A DNA stretch of 42,558 bases from Candidatus Woesebacteria bacterium (GCA_020060105.1 JAGVAV010000004.1:1-42558), one strand, 5' to 3'; positions 9,720 to 22,001 are shown, counted from the stretch's first letter. The notes: generated from the sequence alone by a model not told the origin. Translations and numbers: made by a program.

Positions 9720-10408
9720 CGACGATGAAATGCCCCGGCTGTCCTTCTTCTACTTGCCATTGCCCAAGTGAGGAAAGCCTCTTCGAGGAAGAGGCCGACT
9801 TAGCGAAAAAGTTAATTGCTAAATACGAGCTTCCGATGAAACTTTTGGAGATTGAAAAACCCAAGGATAACGAATATACTTTTCACTTTAGCTCCGAAAC
9901 AAGAGTCGATTTTCGTCTTTTAGTCAGAGACCTCCAAAGTAAACTGCACTCTAAGGTAATTATGCACCAGGTCGGCCCAAGGGATGAAGCTAAAATGGTT
10001 GGGGGGTACGGCCCTTGCGGCTACGAAGTTTGTTGCCGAGCCTGGCTGGAGGACTTCGAATCAATCACCGCAGATATGGCCAAAGCCCAAGAACTCCCCA
10101 CCAACCTGGCCAAATATACCGGCATGTGCGGAAAGCTGATGTGTTGTTTAGCCTACGAAATCGACCAAAAAGAAAAAGATCGGCGAAAACCTCAACCGCT
10201 AAAAGAAAACGAAACGAAATTAGGCCAAGTAGCTCCAGAAAAGGCCGAGGAAAAACCAGCCGCGCCAAAAGAAATTAGTCACCCAGGCGAAAGTCCTCAG
10301 GAAGAGAAAGTCGACCTGAAGTTAGCAGATAGCAATAAACCTCTAGAAAAGAGCCACCCCAAGCCTCCTCGGATCTTAAGACAACTGCCAAAGAAAAAGA
10401 AAAGATAA
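9716..10408 (+). CDS. ricT: PSP1 domain / RicT (YaaT)-like protein
   Basis: GVRDEAKM-like RDEAKMVGGYGPCGYEVCCRAWL...GMCGKLMCCLAYE signature; overlaps the delta' gene. Confidence 0.85.
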   Translation: MTTMKCPGCPSSTCHCPSEESLFEEEADLAKKLIAKYELPMKLLEIEKPKDNEYTFHFSSETRVDFRLLVRDLQSKLHSKVIMHQVGPRDEAKMVGGYGPCGYEVCCRAWLEDFESITADMAKAQELPTNLAKYTGMCGKLMCCLAYEIDQKEKDRRKPQPLKENETKLGQVAPEKAEEKPAAPKEISHPGESPQEEKVDLKLADSNKPLEKSHPKPPRILRQLPKKKKR

Positions 10409-10476
10409 GTTTTGATCTTTGGGTATATTTTGGTTGAACGCTTGCATTAAAAGAAGTACCTTGGTAAAATGTATAA

Positions 10477-12453
<1,977 letters not shown>

Positions 12454-12528
12454 AATCAAAAAGTAAAATGTAAAAAGTAAAACTAATAGTTTGGTTAATG
12501 ATTAAAGGATTTTGGCTTTAGAGGTTTT

Positions 12529-15162
12529 ATGTCTGAGGAATTAGTTAAAATAGAAAACAATCTAGGTAAAATTCAACCAACTGAGATTGTCGAAGAGATG
12601 CAGCGCTCTTATCTTGATTACGCCATGAGCGTGATCGTCTCGCGGGCTTTACCCGACGTTAGGGATGGCTTAAAACCGGTTCACCGGCGAATTCTCTACG
12701 CCATGAACGAGTTGGGGCTTTCTCACAACGCCAAATACCGTAAATCCGCCACAGTGGTGGGAGAAGTTTTAGGTAAATACCATCCTCATGGCGACGTTCC
12801 GGTTTACGACGCCTTAGTCCGACTGGCTCAAGATTTTGCCATGCGTTATCCCTTTGTGGATGGCCAAGGAAACTTTGGTTCAGTCGATGGAGATCCTCCA
12901 GCGGCGATGCGATACACTGAAGCCCGGCTGGCAAAGATTTCGGAGGAAATGCTTGCCGACATTGAAAAGGAAACCGTTGATTTCGAAGATAATTTTGACG
13001 GCACAAGAAAAGAACCCAAAGTCCTTCCCACCAAACTTCCCAATTTGTTGTTAAATGGAGGGTCTGGAATCGCCGTGGGCATGGCCACAAACATCCCCCC
13101 TCATAATCTTGGCGAGTTGGTTGAGGCAATTAATTTTATGACAAGCAAAGCTCTTAAACCCGACCAACCCGACAAAACCGAAAAATTTGACGTCGAAAAC
13201 ATTAAGATCAACAATCTAAAAGTTGAAAACGTCGAGGAAGTTATCAGCATGGCGGCCGGGCCTTTTGAGTATAACGTCACGGTGGAAGAGTTAATGAATT
13301 TCGTCAAAGGCCCTGATTTTCCAACCGGAGGATCTATCTATGACAGCAGTGAAATCACTAACGCTTACGCCACCGGTAAAGGAAAAATCGTCATGCGTTC
13401 TAAAGCGGAAATTGAAGAGGGCCGGGGAGGGAAGTACAGCATCATCGTCACGGAAATTCCTTATCAAGTCAACAAAGCTCAACTCGTGGCGCGAATCGCT
13501 GAGCTCGTTAAAGATAAAAAACTTGAGGGCATCGCTGACCTGCGAGACGAATCCGATCGGCGGGGAATGCGAATCGTAATTGAGCTAAAACGAGACGCCA
13601 AACCTAAAAATCTCCTTAATCAACTTTATAAATATACCGCGATGCAACTAGCCTTCAACGTCAATATCGTGGCTTTAGTGGACGGCGCCCCGCAAACTTT
13701 AACTTTAAAGACGATACTCGAAGAATACATTCGACACCGTCAAATCGTGATTGCCCGACGAACCATCTTTGAGCTAAACGCCGCTAAAGCGCGGGCCCAC
13801 ATTCTCGAAGGTTTAAAAATTGCCTTAGACCACCTAGACGCCGTGATTAAAACCATTCGAGAATCCCGAGACGCCGAGGTCGCTAAGAAAAATTTGATGG
13901 AAAGGTTTACGTTAACGGAGATGCAAGCTACGGCAATTTTGGATATGCAGCTTCGTAAACTCGCCGCCTTGGAAAGAAAGAAAATTGAAGATGAATACGA
14001 AGAACTTCTAAAGGTGATCAGTCACTTGGAAAATCTTTTAGTCTCTCCTCGCAAAATCCTGGGCGTTATAAATAACGAGCTGAAAGAAATCAAAGAAAAG
14101 TACGCCGACGAACGACGAACTCGGGTCTATAAGCAAGCTGTGGGAGACTTTTCGGAGGAAGACTTAATCGCTCAAGAAACCGTTATTGTAACTATTACCC
14201 GGGGAGGCTATATCAAACGCAGTCCCGTCAATACTTTCCGGACTCAACAGCGAGGGGGGAGGGGAGTCAACGGAATGAGCATGAAAGAAGAAGACGCCAT
14301 TTCTTCTATCTTTGCCGCAAATACTCTTGACAACATTTTGTTCTTTACTAATCGCGGCCGGGTTTTTCAAATCAAAGTTCACGAACTCCCAGAAGGCAGC
14401 CGATTTTCCAAAGGCCAAGCCATTGTCAATCTAATCAATATTGATCAAGGCGAGTCCGTCACCAGTATCCTCACCTCACCAAAAGACACCCGAGGCAAAT
14501 ACATGTTTATGTGCACCCGGAAAGGAATCGTGAAAAAAACCGCCGTTGAAGAATTTGCCAACATCCGGCGTAACGGAATGATCGCGATTAATCTAACTGC
14601 TGGGGATGAATTGGGTTGGGTGAAGCTTACCAGCGGAAAGGACGACGTTATCATCGTCACTAAAAATGGTATGTCGATCAAATTCAACGAAGAAGACGCC
14701 CGACCTCTAGGCCGTCCAACCGCGGGGGTAATGGGTATTCGAGTGAAAGGGTCCGATCAAGTTGTCTCCATGCATATTGCCAATCCCAAAGAAGAATTAT
14801 TGGTAGTCACTGAAAAAGGGTTTGGCAAACGAAGCCTCCTAAAAGATTGGCCTCTGCAGAAAAGAGGGGGAATGGGTGTTAAGGCGGCAGAAGTCGTCGA
14901 GCGAAACGGTAAAATTACCGGAGCAGAAATTGTTTGCCAGGACGATGAAGATCTTATTATCACCTCGAGCAAAGGCCAAGTCATCAAGCTCCCGATTCAG
15001 TCCGTTCCCATACTTACTCGCCAAACTCAAGGGGTGATCTTGATTCGGCTGGCAAATTCTAACGATCAAGTCGCCGCCGTTGCTTGCCTTGCTAGAGAAG
15101 AGAAAGTCGCCGAAATAGCAGAGAAAAAGGAGTCCGAAGAATCGAAAAAAAGTAATATTTGA
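12529..15162 (+). CDS. gyrA: DNA gyrase subunit A
   Basis: [33 protein letters not shown], active-site [10 protein letters not shown]-terminal gyrA repeats. Confidence 0.96.
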   Translation: MSEELVKIENNLGKIQPTEIVEEMQRSYLDYAMSVIVSRALPDVRDGLKPVHRRILYAMNELGLSHNAKYRKSATVVGEVLGKYHPHGDVPVYDALVRLAQDFAMRYPFVDGQGNFGSVDGDPPAAMRYTEARLAKISEEMLADIEKETVDFEDNFDGTRKEPKVLPTKLPNLLLNGGSGIAVGMATNIPPHNLGELVEAINFMTSKALKPDQPDKTEKFDVENIKINNLKVENVEEVISMAAGPFEYNVTVEELMNFVKGPDFPTGGSIYDSSEITNAYATGKGKIVMRSKAEIEEGRGGKYSIIVTEIPYQVNKAQLVARIAELVKDKKLEGIADLRDESDRRGMRIVIELKRDAKPKNLLNQLYKYTAMQLAFNVNIVALVDGAPQTLTLKTILEEYIRHRQIVIARRTIFELNAAKARAHILEGLKIALDHLDAVIKTIRESRDAEVAKKNLMERFTLTEMQATAILDMQLRKLAALERKKIEDEYEELLKVISHLENLLVSPRKILGVINNELKEIKEKYADERRTRVYKQAVGDFSEEDLIAQETVIVTITRGGYIKRSPVNTFRTQQRGGRGVNGMSMKEEDAISSIFAANTLDNILFFTNRGRVFQIKVHELPEGSRFSKGQAIVNLINIDQGESVTSILTSPKDTRGKYMFMCTRKGIVKKTAVEEFANIRRNGMIAINLTAGDELGWVKLTSGKDDVIIVTKNGMSIKFNEEDARPLGRPTAGVMGIRVKGSDQVVSMHIANPKEELLVVTEKGFGKRSLLKDWPLQKRGGMGVKAAEVVERNGKITGAEIVCQDDEDLIITSSKGQVIKLPIQSVPILTRQTQGVILIRLANSNDQVAAVACLAREEKVAEIAEKKESEESKKSNI

Positions 15163-15187
15163 CAAACAAGAGTCAGTTTGATATAAA
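15159..15187 (+). promoter_or_regulatory. near-consensus sigma70-type promoter overlapping the gyrA stop codon
   Basis: TTGACA (15159-15164)-N17-TATAAA (15182-15187). Confidence 0.8.
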
Positions 15188-15196
15188 GATTTTAAG

Positions 15197-15219
15197 AAAA
15201 CCCCTATTAGGGGGTTTTT
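15197..15219 (+). terminator. rho-independent terminator hairpin after gyrA / in leader of next ORF
   Basis: AAAACCCC-TATTAG-GGGGTTTTTG. Confidence 0.75.
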
Positions 15220-15248
15220 GTTACCTGCCCTCCAGAAAGGAGGGGCTT

Positions 15249-15482
15249 ATGGCCTCCATTAAGTGGGGAGGACATCTCCTCCCTAAGGCTTACGTGGTGG
15301 CCGAGTCACCACGGGAAGAAAGAGTCATGGAGAGATTACAGTCCGGAAAGGTAAGGTTAATGGAGGTGCAAGGCAGTAAATGCCTTGCCATTCCCGCGAC
15401 TCAACCGATGGACTGTATCATCTGCCTTAAAAAGCAGCTCTATGGCTTCCGCCCAAGGTGCAAGAAATGCATTCTTAAGTAA
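15249..15482 (+). CDS. small hypothetical protein with C-terminal zinc ribbon (CxxC-x11-CxxC)
   Basis: MASIKWGGHLLPKAY...MDCIICLKKQLYGFRPRCKKCILK; SD AAGGAGGGG upstream; terminator downstream. Confidence 0.65.
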   Translation: MASIKWGGHLLPKAYVVAESPREERVMERLQSGKVRLMEVQGSKCLAIPATQPMDCIICLKKQLYGFRPRCKKCILK

Positions 15483-15491
15483 GCCAACACA

Positions 15492-15527
15492 GGGGTTCTG
15501 ACATATCGCCGTCAGAACCCCTTTTTC
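15492..15527 (+). terminator. rho-independent terminator
   Basis: GGGGTTCTGAC-N8-GTCAGAACCCC followed by TTTTT. Confidence 0.9.
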
Positions 15528-15643
15528 TTTCTATACGCGCTTTTTGGCACAAAATCAGCTCAAACCTACCACCGAGGACAAAGGCTTTTAACAATTTTTT
15601 GAAAATAAAAAAAGTTAGAGGAGATTCTTAGATTAAATTTCTC

Positions 15644-16879
15644 TTAGGGAACAGGAAAACGAGAGGTCAGGGCAGTAACTTTTTCTCTGACTTCCGAATA
15701 GATCTTTTCATCACCTAAATTTTTGACCACTTTAGAAATAATTTGACCAACTTTTATCATATCAGCTTCTCTAAAGCCCCGGGTCGTCACAGCGGGAGTA
15801 CCAAGCCTCACACCACTTGTAATAAAAGGCGAACGGGTTTCGCGAGGGACAGTATTTTTATTAACGGTTATCCACACCTCATCTAAAGCAGTCTCAACTT
15901 CTTTGCCAGTTGGGCCTTCTGCTCCTAGGTCGACAAGCATCAAATGGTTTTCCGTTCCGCCGCTTACTAGTCGGAGACCTTCTTTACTCAAACTATCGGC
16001 TAAAGCTTGAGAATTCTTGATAATCTGATTAGCATATTTCTTGAATTCTGGTTTCATCGCTTCTTTGAAAGCCACCGCTTTGGCGGCGATAACATGCTCT
16101 AAAGGCCCGCCTTGGAGACCAGGAAAAACAGCCTTATCAATTTGCTTCGCAAACTCTTCCTGACAAAGGATCAGCCCTCCGCGCGGCCCCCGCAGAGTCT
16201 TATGGGTCGAGGAGGTAACAAAATGAGCATAAGGAACTGGGGAAGGATGAACCCCTCCAGCGACTAGGCCAGCAATGTGAGCCATATCCGCCATCAAAAA
16301 AGCGCTCACCTCATCAGCAATTTCGCGAAACTTTTTAAAATCGATAATTCTTGGATAGGCGGTGGCTCCGGTGAGAATGATCTTAGGTCTGTGTTCTTTG
16401 GCTAACTTTCGAACTTGATCGTAGTCAACTCGTTCTGTTTCTAGATCAACCCCGTAATGAATAAATTGGAAGTATTTGCCGGAGATATTAACGGGGTTTC
16501 CGTGAGTCAGATGACCCCCGTGAGTAAGCTGCATCGCCAAAACTTTATCTCCCGGCTCAAGAATCGCCAAGTAAACGGCCAAATTTGGGTTCGAACCGGA
16601 GTAGGGTTGGACGTTGGCGTGTTCCGCCCCAAAGAGTTTCTTTGCCCGCTCAATCGCCAAATTCTCCACAACGTCAACGTACTGACAACCGCCGTAATAA
16701 CGGTGACCAGGATAACCTTCGGCGTATTTATTGGTCAGAACAGAAGCCGTCGCCTCCCGCACGGCGGGGGAAACATAGTTTTCCGAAGGAATCAGCTCAA
16801 TGTTTCGTTTCTGCCGCTGATCTTCCTTCTCAATCACCTCAAAAACCTCTGGATCTTGCTCTTGCAAAATAGGTTTCAT
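15644..16879 (-). CDS. glyA: serine hydroxymethyltransferase
   Basis: [36 protein letters not shown]-lysine motif. Confidence 0.96.
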   Translation of the reverse strand: MKPILQEQDPEVFEVIEKEDQRQKRNIELIPSENYVSPAVREATASVLTNKYAEGYPGHRYYGGCQYVDVVENLAIERAKKLFGAEHANVQPYSGSNPNLAVYLAILEPGDKVLAMQLTHGGHLTHGNPVNISGKYFQFIHYGVDLETERVDYDQVRKLAKEHRPKIILTGATAYPRIIDFKKFREIADEVSAFLMADMAHIAGLVAGGVHPSPVPYAHFVTSSTHKTLRGPRGGLILCQEEFAKQIDKAVFPGLQGGPLEHVIAAKAVAFKEAMKPEFKKYANQIIKNSQALADSLSKEGLRLVSGGTENHLMLVDLGAEGPTGKEVETALDEVWITVNKNTVPRETRSPFITSGVRLGTPAVTTRGFREADMIKVGQIISKVVKNLGDEKIYSEVREKVTALTSRFPVP

Positions 16880-17108
16880 AACTTCATCTTAAACCAGCTC
16901 TTTACTATCTGTCAACGAAAATTGCATTAGGAGTTAATTCATCTCTTGGATAGAGCCTATAGTTTGACTTTTTAATATATCGTGGTAGAAAATCTATACC
17001 GCGCTATAATTTTCCCTACTAGCTTTGTGAAAAAGTTGGCGGCTGCAAGTTACGAGAATCCCCAGCGGGACTAAGAAACATTCGTAACACAGCAGAAAGG
17101 AGAATTTC

Positions 17109-17678
17109 TTGGCCGGATACGACGAGGGGATGCCCTGGACAGGTTTCCTTGGCGTCCTTAAACAGCGGGAATTCCAGATTCTTTACCGCGAAAGATATCT
17201 TTCGCCGTTAGGGTATTACCCAAACGAGGAGCGAGAGTGGCGACCGGAACAAATCGTCGCCGCTCACCCGGAGATGAAACTGCTTCTTCAAGCAGTCTCC
17301 GGCCTGAACTCGAGGGGAGAAGAGGTTTTCTGCGAAGGGGAGGTCGGAGGGGCTTTCCGGGTCAAAGACAGCCGAAGGATTCCCGACCCTTACAGCCTTG
17401 CCGCCAACGGAGGCCATCGGCTGTTCACCGACGGCCGGGTCATGTTTAACCACTTGATCTTGTTGGGAGAAGACCTCGAGCCCTGGTTTGAGAGTTATTG
17501 CGCCGAAGCTGATCCTGCTGTCCCGCCTAGGCGAGATTACGTGATTAGCTATCTCTACGGCGCGTGGGATATGGAGAAAGCGTTTCAGGCCTGGAAAGAC
17601 CTGCTCCAGACCTTTCCAAATTGGGTCCTCGCCTTCGCGCAACCCGAAGAAGAACCTCAGGTCGAAGAGATCGAGTAA
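17109..17678 (+). CDS. hypothetical protein
   Basis: Long ORF with SD AGAAAGGAG before TTG start; followed by a strong terminator. Confidence 0.65.
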   Translation: MAGYDEGMPWTGFLGVLKQREFQILYRERYLSPLGYYPNEEREWRPEQIVAAHPEMKLLLQAVSGLNSRGEEVFCEGEVGGAFRVKDSRRIPDPYSLAANGGHRLFTDGRVMFNHLILLGEDLEPWFESYCAEADPAVPPRRDYVISYLYGAWDMEKAFQAWKDLLQTFPNWVLAFAQPEEEPQVEEIE

Positions 17679-17683
17679 GCTTC

Positions 17684-17715
17684 AAACCGCTGAGAAATTT
17701 TCTCAGCGGTTTTTC
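17684..17715. terminator. (bidirectional) rho-independent terminator
   Basis: AAACCGCTGAGAA-attt-TCTCAGCGGTTTTTC. Confidence 0.88.
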
Positions 17716-17772
17716 TTTACCTTAAAAAGAAGAGGCACCAAGCAAATTGCCTGACGCCTCAGAAAAGGGAAG

Positions 17773-18897
17773 TTATTTGTCCCCCAACACGTACTTTTCA
17801 TAAAGATATCGATCCTTGCTCCCCACGATCTCCTGGAAAGAGGCGATCCCTTCCATCTCCAACATTTTGTCCAAACCCCGCTTAAGATCCTTGACCATGA
17901 AAGGTCCTTGGTAAACAAAGCCGGTATAGGATTCGCCCAGGCTCGCTCCGAGCAAGGCGTATTCAAGAAGATCTCCCCAGGTAAAGATTCCTCCCACGGC
18001 GATTATGGGAACTTTACCCTGGAGACGCTCACTAAGATACCGCACGGTTTTCAGAGAATAAAGCTTCAAACCCCGGCCGCTAAGACCCCCACGTTGATTC
18101 CGATTACGGCTTTTTAGCCAAAGAGGACGCTGAAGAGTTGTATTCGTCGCCACAAAGCCGTCAACGCCATAAGCTAGAGAAACATCCATGACCTTATCTA
18201 TCTGGTCCCAGGAAAGATCCGGGTAGGGAGCGATTTTAATAAGCACTTTTTTTGTTGTCCCTAACCGATCTAGAGTGGCCAAGACTTGGAAAAGAAGCTC
18301 GGCTAAGGCTTCTCTTCCTTGAAGTTCGCGCAGACGAGCGGTGTTAGGCGAGCTAACGTTGATCACGATAAAATCAGCGTACTCGCAAAATTCAACAATT
18401 AGCCGGACATAATCCTCACTCGCCCGTCCTAACTCAACACTTGCCTTGTTGGCTCCTAAGTTAAGGGCTAAGACGTACCCTCGATTCTTCCCTAACCTTT
18501 CCGAGGCTTCCTTGGCCGGTCCCACCCCCTCGTCGGGAAAACCCATCCAGTTAATTAGAGATCGATCGCGGTATAAACGATGGAGACGGGGTAGGGGATT
18601 GCCTTCTTGAGGTGAAGGAACGATTGTTCCCTGCTCTCCGAAAGCAAAACCAAAGCCCATCAAAGACTCAAAGGCCAAACCTTTACTAAACCCCGCGGCT
18701 AAACCGAGGGGACTCTTAAAGACTTGGCCAAGCAGTTTAACCTCCAAGCGCGGGCTTTCGAAACCAAAAACTTTCTCTTGAAGACGGAAGAAACCCGGAT
18801 GTTCTTGGGCCCGAGCAAGACGTTTTAACGCTAGAATGTGCATCTTTTCCGGATCAAATAAAGACAAAATCGGATAGACAAATTTTGGGTAAAGCAT
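17773..18897 (-). CDS. pyrD: dihydroorotate dehydrogenase (quinone-type)
   Basis: FKSPLGLAAGFSKG, VINVSSPNTARLRELQGREAL, IIAVGGIFTWGD. Confidence 0.92.
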   Translation of the reverse strand: MLYPKFVYPILSLFDPEKMHILALKRLARAQEHPGFFRLQEKVFGFESPRLEVKLLGQVFKSPLGLAAGFSKGLAFESLMGFGFAFGEQGTIVPSPQEGNPLPRLHRLYRDRSLINWMGFPDEGVGPAKEASERLGKNRGYVLALNLGANKASVELGRASEDYVRLIVEFCEYADFIVINVSSPNTARLRELQGREALAELLFQVLATLDRLGTTKKVLIKIAPYPDLSWDQIDKVMDVSLAYGVDGFVATNTTLQRPLWLKSRNRNQRGGLSGRGLKLYSLKTVRYLSERLQGKVPIIAVGGIFTWGDLLEYALLGASLGESYTGFVYQGPFMVKDLKRGLDKMLEMEGIASFQEIVGSKDRYLYEKYVLGDK

Positions 18898-19020
18898 TAC
18901 CCTCTCCCTTCTTTTTTAAGAGTAAAAGCTGCCAAAGTCGGGCAGCTTAATAAACTTATCCTAACATAAAACAAGTTGTTTAGCCAGCCGCGATTGGTCA
19001 GACTCACCATCGTTTTTTTG

Positions 19021-19049
19021 TTGACAGATTTCGCGATTGAAACTATGAT
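19021..19049 (+). promoter_or_regulatory. sigma70-type promoter
   Basis: TTGACA (19021-19026)-N17-TATGAT (19044-19049). Confidence 0.65.
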
Positions 19050-19111
19050 AGTGACTCGTCGGTTGATCAAAGAAGCGAGAGAGGAAAGGCAAGATCAGAT
19101 AGGTAAAGAAG

Positions 19112-19345
19112 ATGAGATCTCACGGAACCTGGACTTGCCCAAAGTGTGGCAACCCGGCCTTGCCGGGACCCATCCACTTCGATAAACGTGATCGCCGCTA
19201 TCGCTCGCAAGAATTCTACTGCGTCGGCACGGACTTGGCCCCGGAAGGCTGCGGGTTCAGATTTCGAGTCCAAATTGCCGGCGACAAATGTTTAGGGGAG
19301 GATGACGTCTGCGTCGAAGGACATCGGCACTTTAAAGGAGCGTAA
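19112..19345 (+). CDS. small zinc-ribbon-like hypothetical protein
   Basis: TWTCPKCGNPALPGP...CVGTDLAPEGCGFRFRVQ; promoter 60 bp upstream. Confidence 0.6.
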   Translation: MRSHGTWTCPKCGNPALPGPIHFDKRDRRYRSQEFYCVGTDLAPEGCGFRFRVQIAGDKCLGEDDVCVEGHRHFKGA

Positions 19346-19418
19346 AAAGAACTCCTTTCGCCAAAGCCCCCGGGAGAGGTGTTTGTGATAGCCTTCACTA
19401 ATGCCTCTCCAAACCTCT

Positions 19419-20345
19419 TCACTTATTCCCTGAATGAAAAGCCTTGTGGACATCTTTAAGTTGTTTGTTGGTGATATGAGTATAAATTTGTGTGGTCGAA
19501 ACATTAGCGTGACCAAGCATCTCTTGCACCGATCTCAAATCCGCCCCATTTCTCAGTAAATCGGTGGCGAAGCCGTGGCGGAGGGTATGGGGAGTGGCTT
19601 TAATCGGAATCTTTGCCTTTCGAACATATTTTTCAACAATTCGTTCAATCGAACGGGTAGTTAGACGCATGGTTTCGCCGCCGTTGGTTGGATCAACCCG
19701 GCCTTGATAACGGATAAATAAAGGCTTAAAGTTATCTTGACGAGCTTCTAAATATTTCCCCAACCAATTTGCAGCCTCGTCGGACAAAAAAACAACTCTT
19801 TCTTTCCCGCCTTTACCCACCACGCCAAATTCCTTTCGGTCCAAATTAACCCCATCTCGGTCAAGCTTGGCCACTTCCGAAACGCGCAATCCCGTGCTAA
19901 AAAGGATTTCTAAAACAGCTTTATCCCGCAATCCTACCTCATCAGAAACATCCGGTGAACTAAGTAGCCTCTGAAGTTGATCATCATCCAACACCTTAAT
20001 CGGTCGGGGATCTTGGTCACCAAGTTCAACCTTTTCGGCCGATAACGTCTCCACATCCTGCCGGGCAAGATATTTTAAAAAGGCCCGCAAGGCAATCATA
20101 AAGTAATTTTGGGTCACCCGTTTTAAGGAAAGGCCGGTTTCTTCGTCCACATATCGAGCGAGATAAACCCGGTATTTTCGGATTAGTTCCAGATTTATTT
20201 TCCTTGGCTCAATGTCTCCAGCAAAGGATAAAAACCGTTGAAGATAGTGGTCATAGTTGCGGATTGTCAACTGAGAACAGTTCCGTTCCACTTCGAGGTA
20301 CTCAAGAAAATCAGTAATCAATTTAGAAATTGTCATAGGCAGCAT
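19419..20345 (-). CDS. xerC: tyrosine recombinase XerC/XerD-like
   Basis: N-terminal SAM-like domain, LEILFSTGLRVSEVAKL, catalytic HTLRHGFATDLLRNGADLRSVQEMLGHANVSTTQIYTH. Confidence 0.9.
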   Translation of the reverse strand: MLPMTISKLITDFLEYLEVERNCSQLTIRNYDHYLQRFLSFAGDIEPRKINLELIRKYRVYLARYVDEETGLSLKRVTQNYFMIALRAFLKYLARQDVETLSAEKVELGDQDPRPIKVLDDDQLQRLLSSPDVSDEVGLRDKAVLEILFSTGLRVSEVAKLDRDGVNLDRKEFGVVGKGGKERVVFLSDEAANWLGKYLEARQDNFKPLFIRYQGRVDPTNGGETMRLTTRSIERIVEKYVRKAKIPIKATPHTLRHGFATDLLRNGADLRSVQEMLGHANVSTTQIYTHITNKQLKDVHKAFHSGNK

Positions 20346-20625
20346 AATTAAATTAAAAGTTCAAATTTAATCGGATTCAAAATGCAAAGTTAAGAGTTAC
20401 AATTCGAATTTTGAAATCGCACGTTTTCAAACTTCTAATTCCTCAACTTTTCACCTTTAACTGGCTTCAAACGTCCGAGAGTTATTTAACGAAATTATAA
20501 CAAACAAGTTAGAGGAGATAAAGCGATAGTTGATAAACCCGCCCGAAGGCCCTCCTAACTTTTCATCATTCACACCCTTCCCTAGGGAAGTCAAACGGTA
20601 GGGTGGAGGAGGGCCCGGCAGGAAT

Positions 20626-20649
20626 TAAAAGATCCCTCACGGGATCTTT
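20626..20649 (-). terminator. terminator hairpin (GUGA loop on minus strand)
   Basis: minus strand AAAGATCCC-GTGA-GGGATCTTTTAATT. Confidence 0.7.
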
Positions 20650-20861
20650 GTGGAGTTAGAGCTCTATTTTTTCGGCTGAAGTTCTCAGGCGTGCACACCC
20701 ATTCTTGCCTCTAGAGTCTTACCATGGCTATCTCTAAGAGGGATCTCACCGAATCTTAGCCGCTTGGTTATCATAACTACTAGCCATTCCTCTGGTCAAG
20801 ACACGTTTTGTATCTATAGGCTCAAGGTAACCTAATCCTATCATCTCTTCCTTAAGAAAAC

Positions 20862-22001
20862 CTAAAGTTCAACCTCGCTAATCTTTGGTTTTCCAGGAGT
20901 TTGGGGATCTAAGACGGCAGATAGCCAGCGGGTTCTGTCGTTCTCTGTTACCCAACCCAAACCAGGCTGAGGTAAAAATTTCTTATCAAAAGAAATCGAA
21001 AGAGCGGTCCGTTTATCAGTGGATTCGATAATAACAGGAAGACCCTCAAGATGATAATAGCTGGATGTAAAGTTGGTAATGGTTTTCTTAGAGGACAAAG
21101 AATAAACTTTCACTAACTCCCATAGTAATGGATTAAGCTCGACTGGCAATGGTTCAGCCGAAAGCCCAATTTGCTGTGCCTCCTTAAGAACAATAGGATA
21201 CCCGTGGATAGGGTAAGAGTCATTTAAAGCATTTGCAATTGCCGCTTGTTGTTCTTCAGTTGGAGGGTTAACACGAAGCTTCATAATATTTATCGCCACC
21301 ATCTTACTTAAACTACTGCAACGCTGAATTTCCCCTAGAACCACGGGATGAATCTTTTCAAAAAGGATCTCGGATAAACTTTTACTACTAGCATGGCTCT
21401 TTAAATCCCCTTCGATAAAACTGATAACCCGGTTAATCTGATCAATTGAAATGCTGCAAGGCGCAGAGCGTTCATCAGCGCGCGGATTAAGGGGGTGTGT
21501 TAAGGAGGTATCAATAGCCGTAAGATAACCAGCCGGGCCAAAAAATACTCTTTCCGCGGAAAGAGCAATCAAGGTAGCAGCGCTGGCGCAACGACTAGGG
21601 ACAATAACGTTAAGACTATGACAAAAACTCCTCAAAACATTTGCAATCCTCCACGCGGCGGTGATGCTCCCTCCATCGCTAACAAGGATTAAAGAAAGAT
21701 TTGAGCCAGATTGAAGCTCCCTGAGGTGAGAATAGAAGTAGTCAACGTCCTCATTGTTTATCCTTGCCTCGGGGTGAGTAAAGTAAACAAGAACCTTGTG
21801 TTGTAGTTTCTGTTCAATCTCGCGAATCAAAGTTTGCGATTTTTCCCAGAGAAAAGGCGGGTACTTAATGGGGGTAATGGGTTTTAAGTCTGCAGGCCCA
21901 ACTGGCCTGTGAGGCATCGACGGCTTTACTTCAGGAAAAGTACCCTCCTTAGTATCTGGGATACCTGGTGGCTGAACAAAAACATTTTCTTTTTCTGGCA
22001 T
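20862..22001 (-). CDS. ClpP-class/S49 SDH-like serine protease
   Basis: SLILVSDGGSITAAWRIANVLRSF...VPSRCASAATLIALSAERVFFGPAGYLTAIDTSL: crotonase-fold oxyanion GG and candidate nucleophile Ser in CASAATLIAL. Confidence 0.75.
   Translation of the reverse strand: MPEKENVFVQPPGIPDTKEGTFPEVKPSMPHRPVGPADLKPITPIKYPPFLWEKSQTLIREIEQKLQHKVLVYFTHPEARINNEDVDYFYSHLRELQSGSNLSLILVSDGGSITAAWRIANVLRSFCHSLNVIVPSRCASAATLIALSAERVFFGPAGYLTAIDTSLTHPLNPRADERSAPCSISIDQINRVISFIEGDLKSHASSKSLSEILFEKIHPVVLGEIQRCSSLSKMVAINIMKLRVNPPTEEQQAAIANALNDSYPIHGYPIVLKEAQQIGLSAEPLPVELNPLLWELVKVYSLSSKKTITNFTSSYYHLEGLPVIIESTDKRTALSISFDKKFLPQPGLGWVTENDRTRWLSAVLDPQTPGKPKISEVEL

Noticed and set aside
12659-13129. 156-aa ORF antisense to gyrA and many similar antisense ORFs (e.g. 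5947, 13291, 16457, 39234)
   Set aside because: Overlap strongly conserved genes on the opposite strand; explained by codon bias shadows.
16575-16605. tRNA T-loop-like GGGTTCGAACC
   Set aside because: Lies in the glyA coding sequence (conserved GSNPNLAVY region) with no cloverleaf around it.
18976-19185. 69-aa plus-strand ORF
   Set aside because: Spans the promoter at 19021-19049 and lacks SD; the zinc-ribbon ORF at 19112 is a better candidate.
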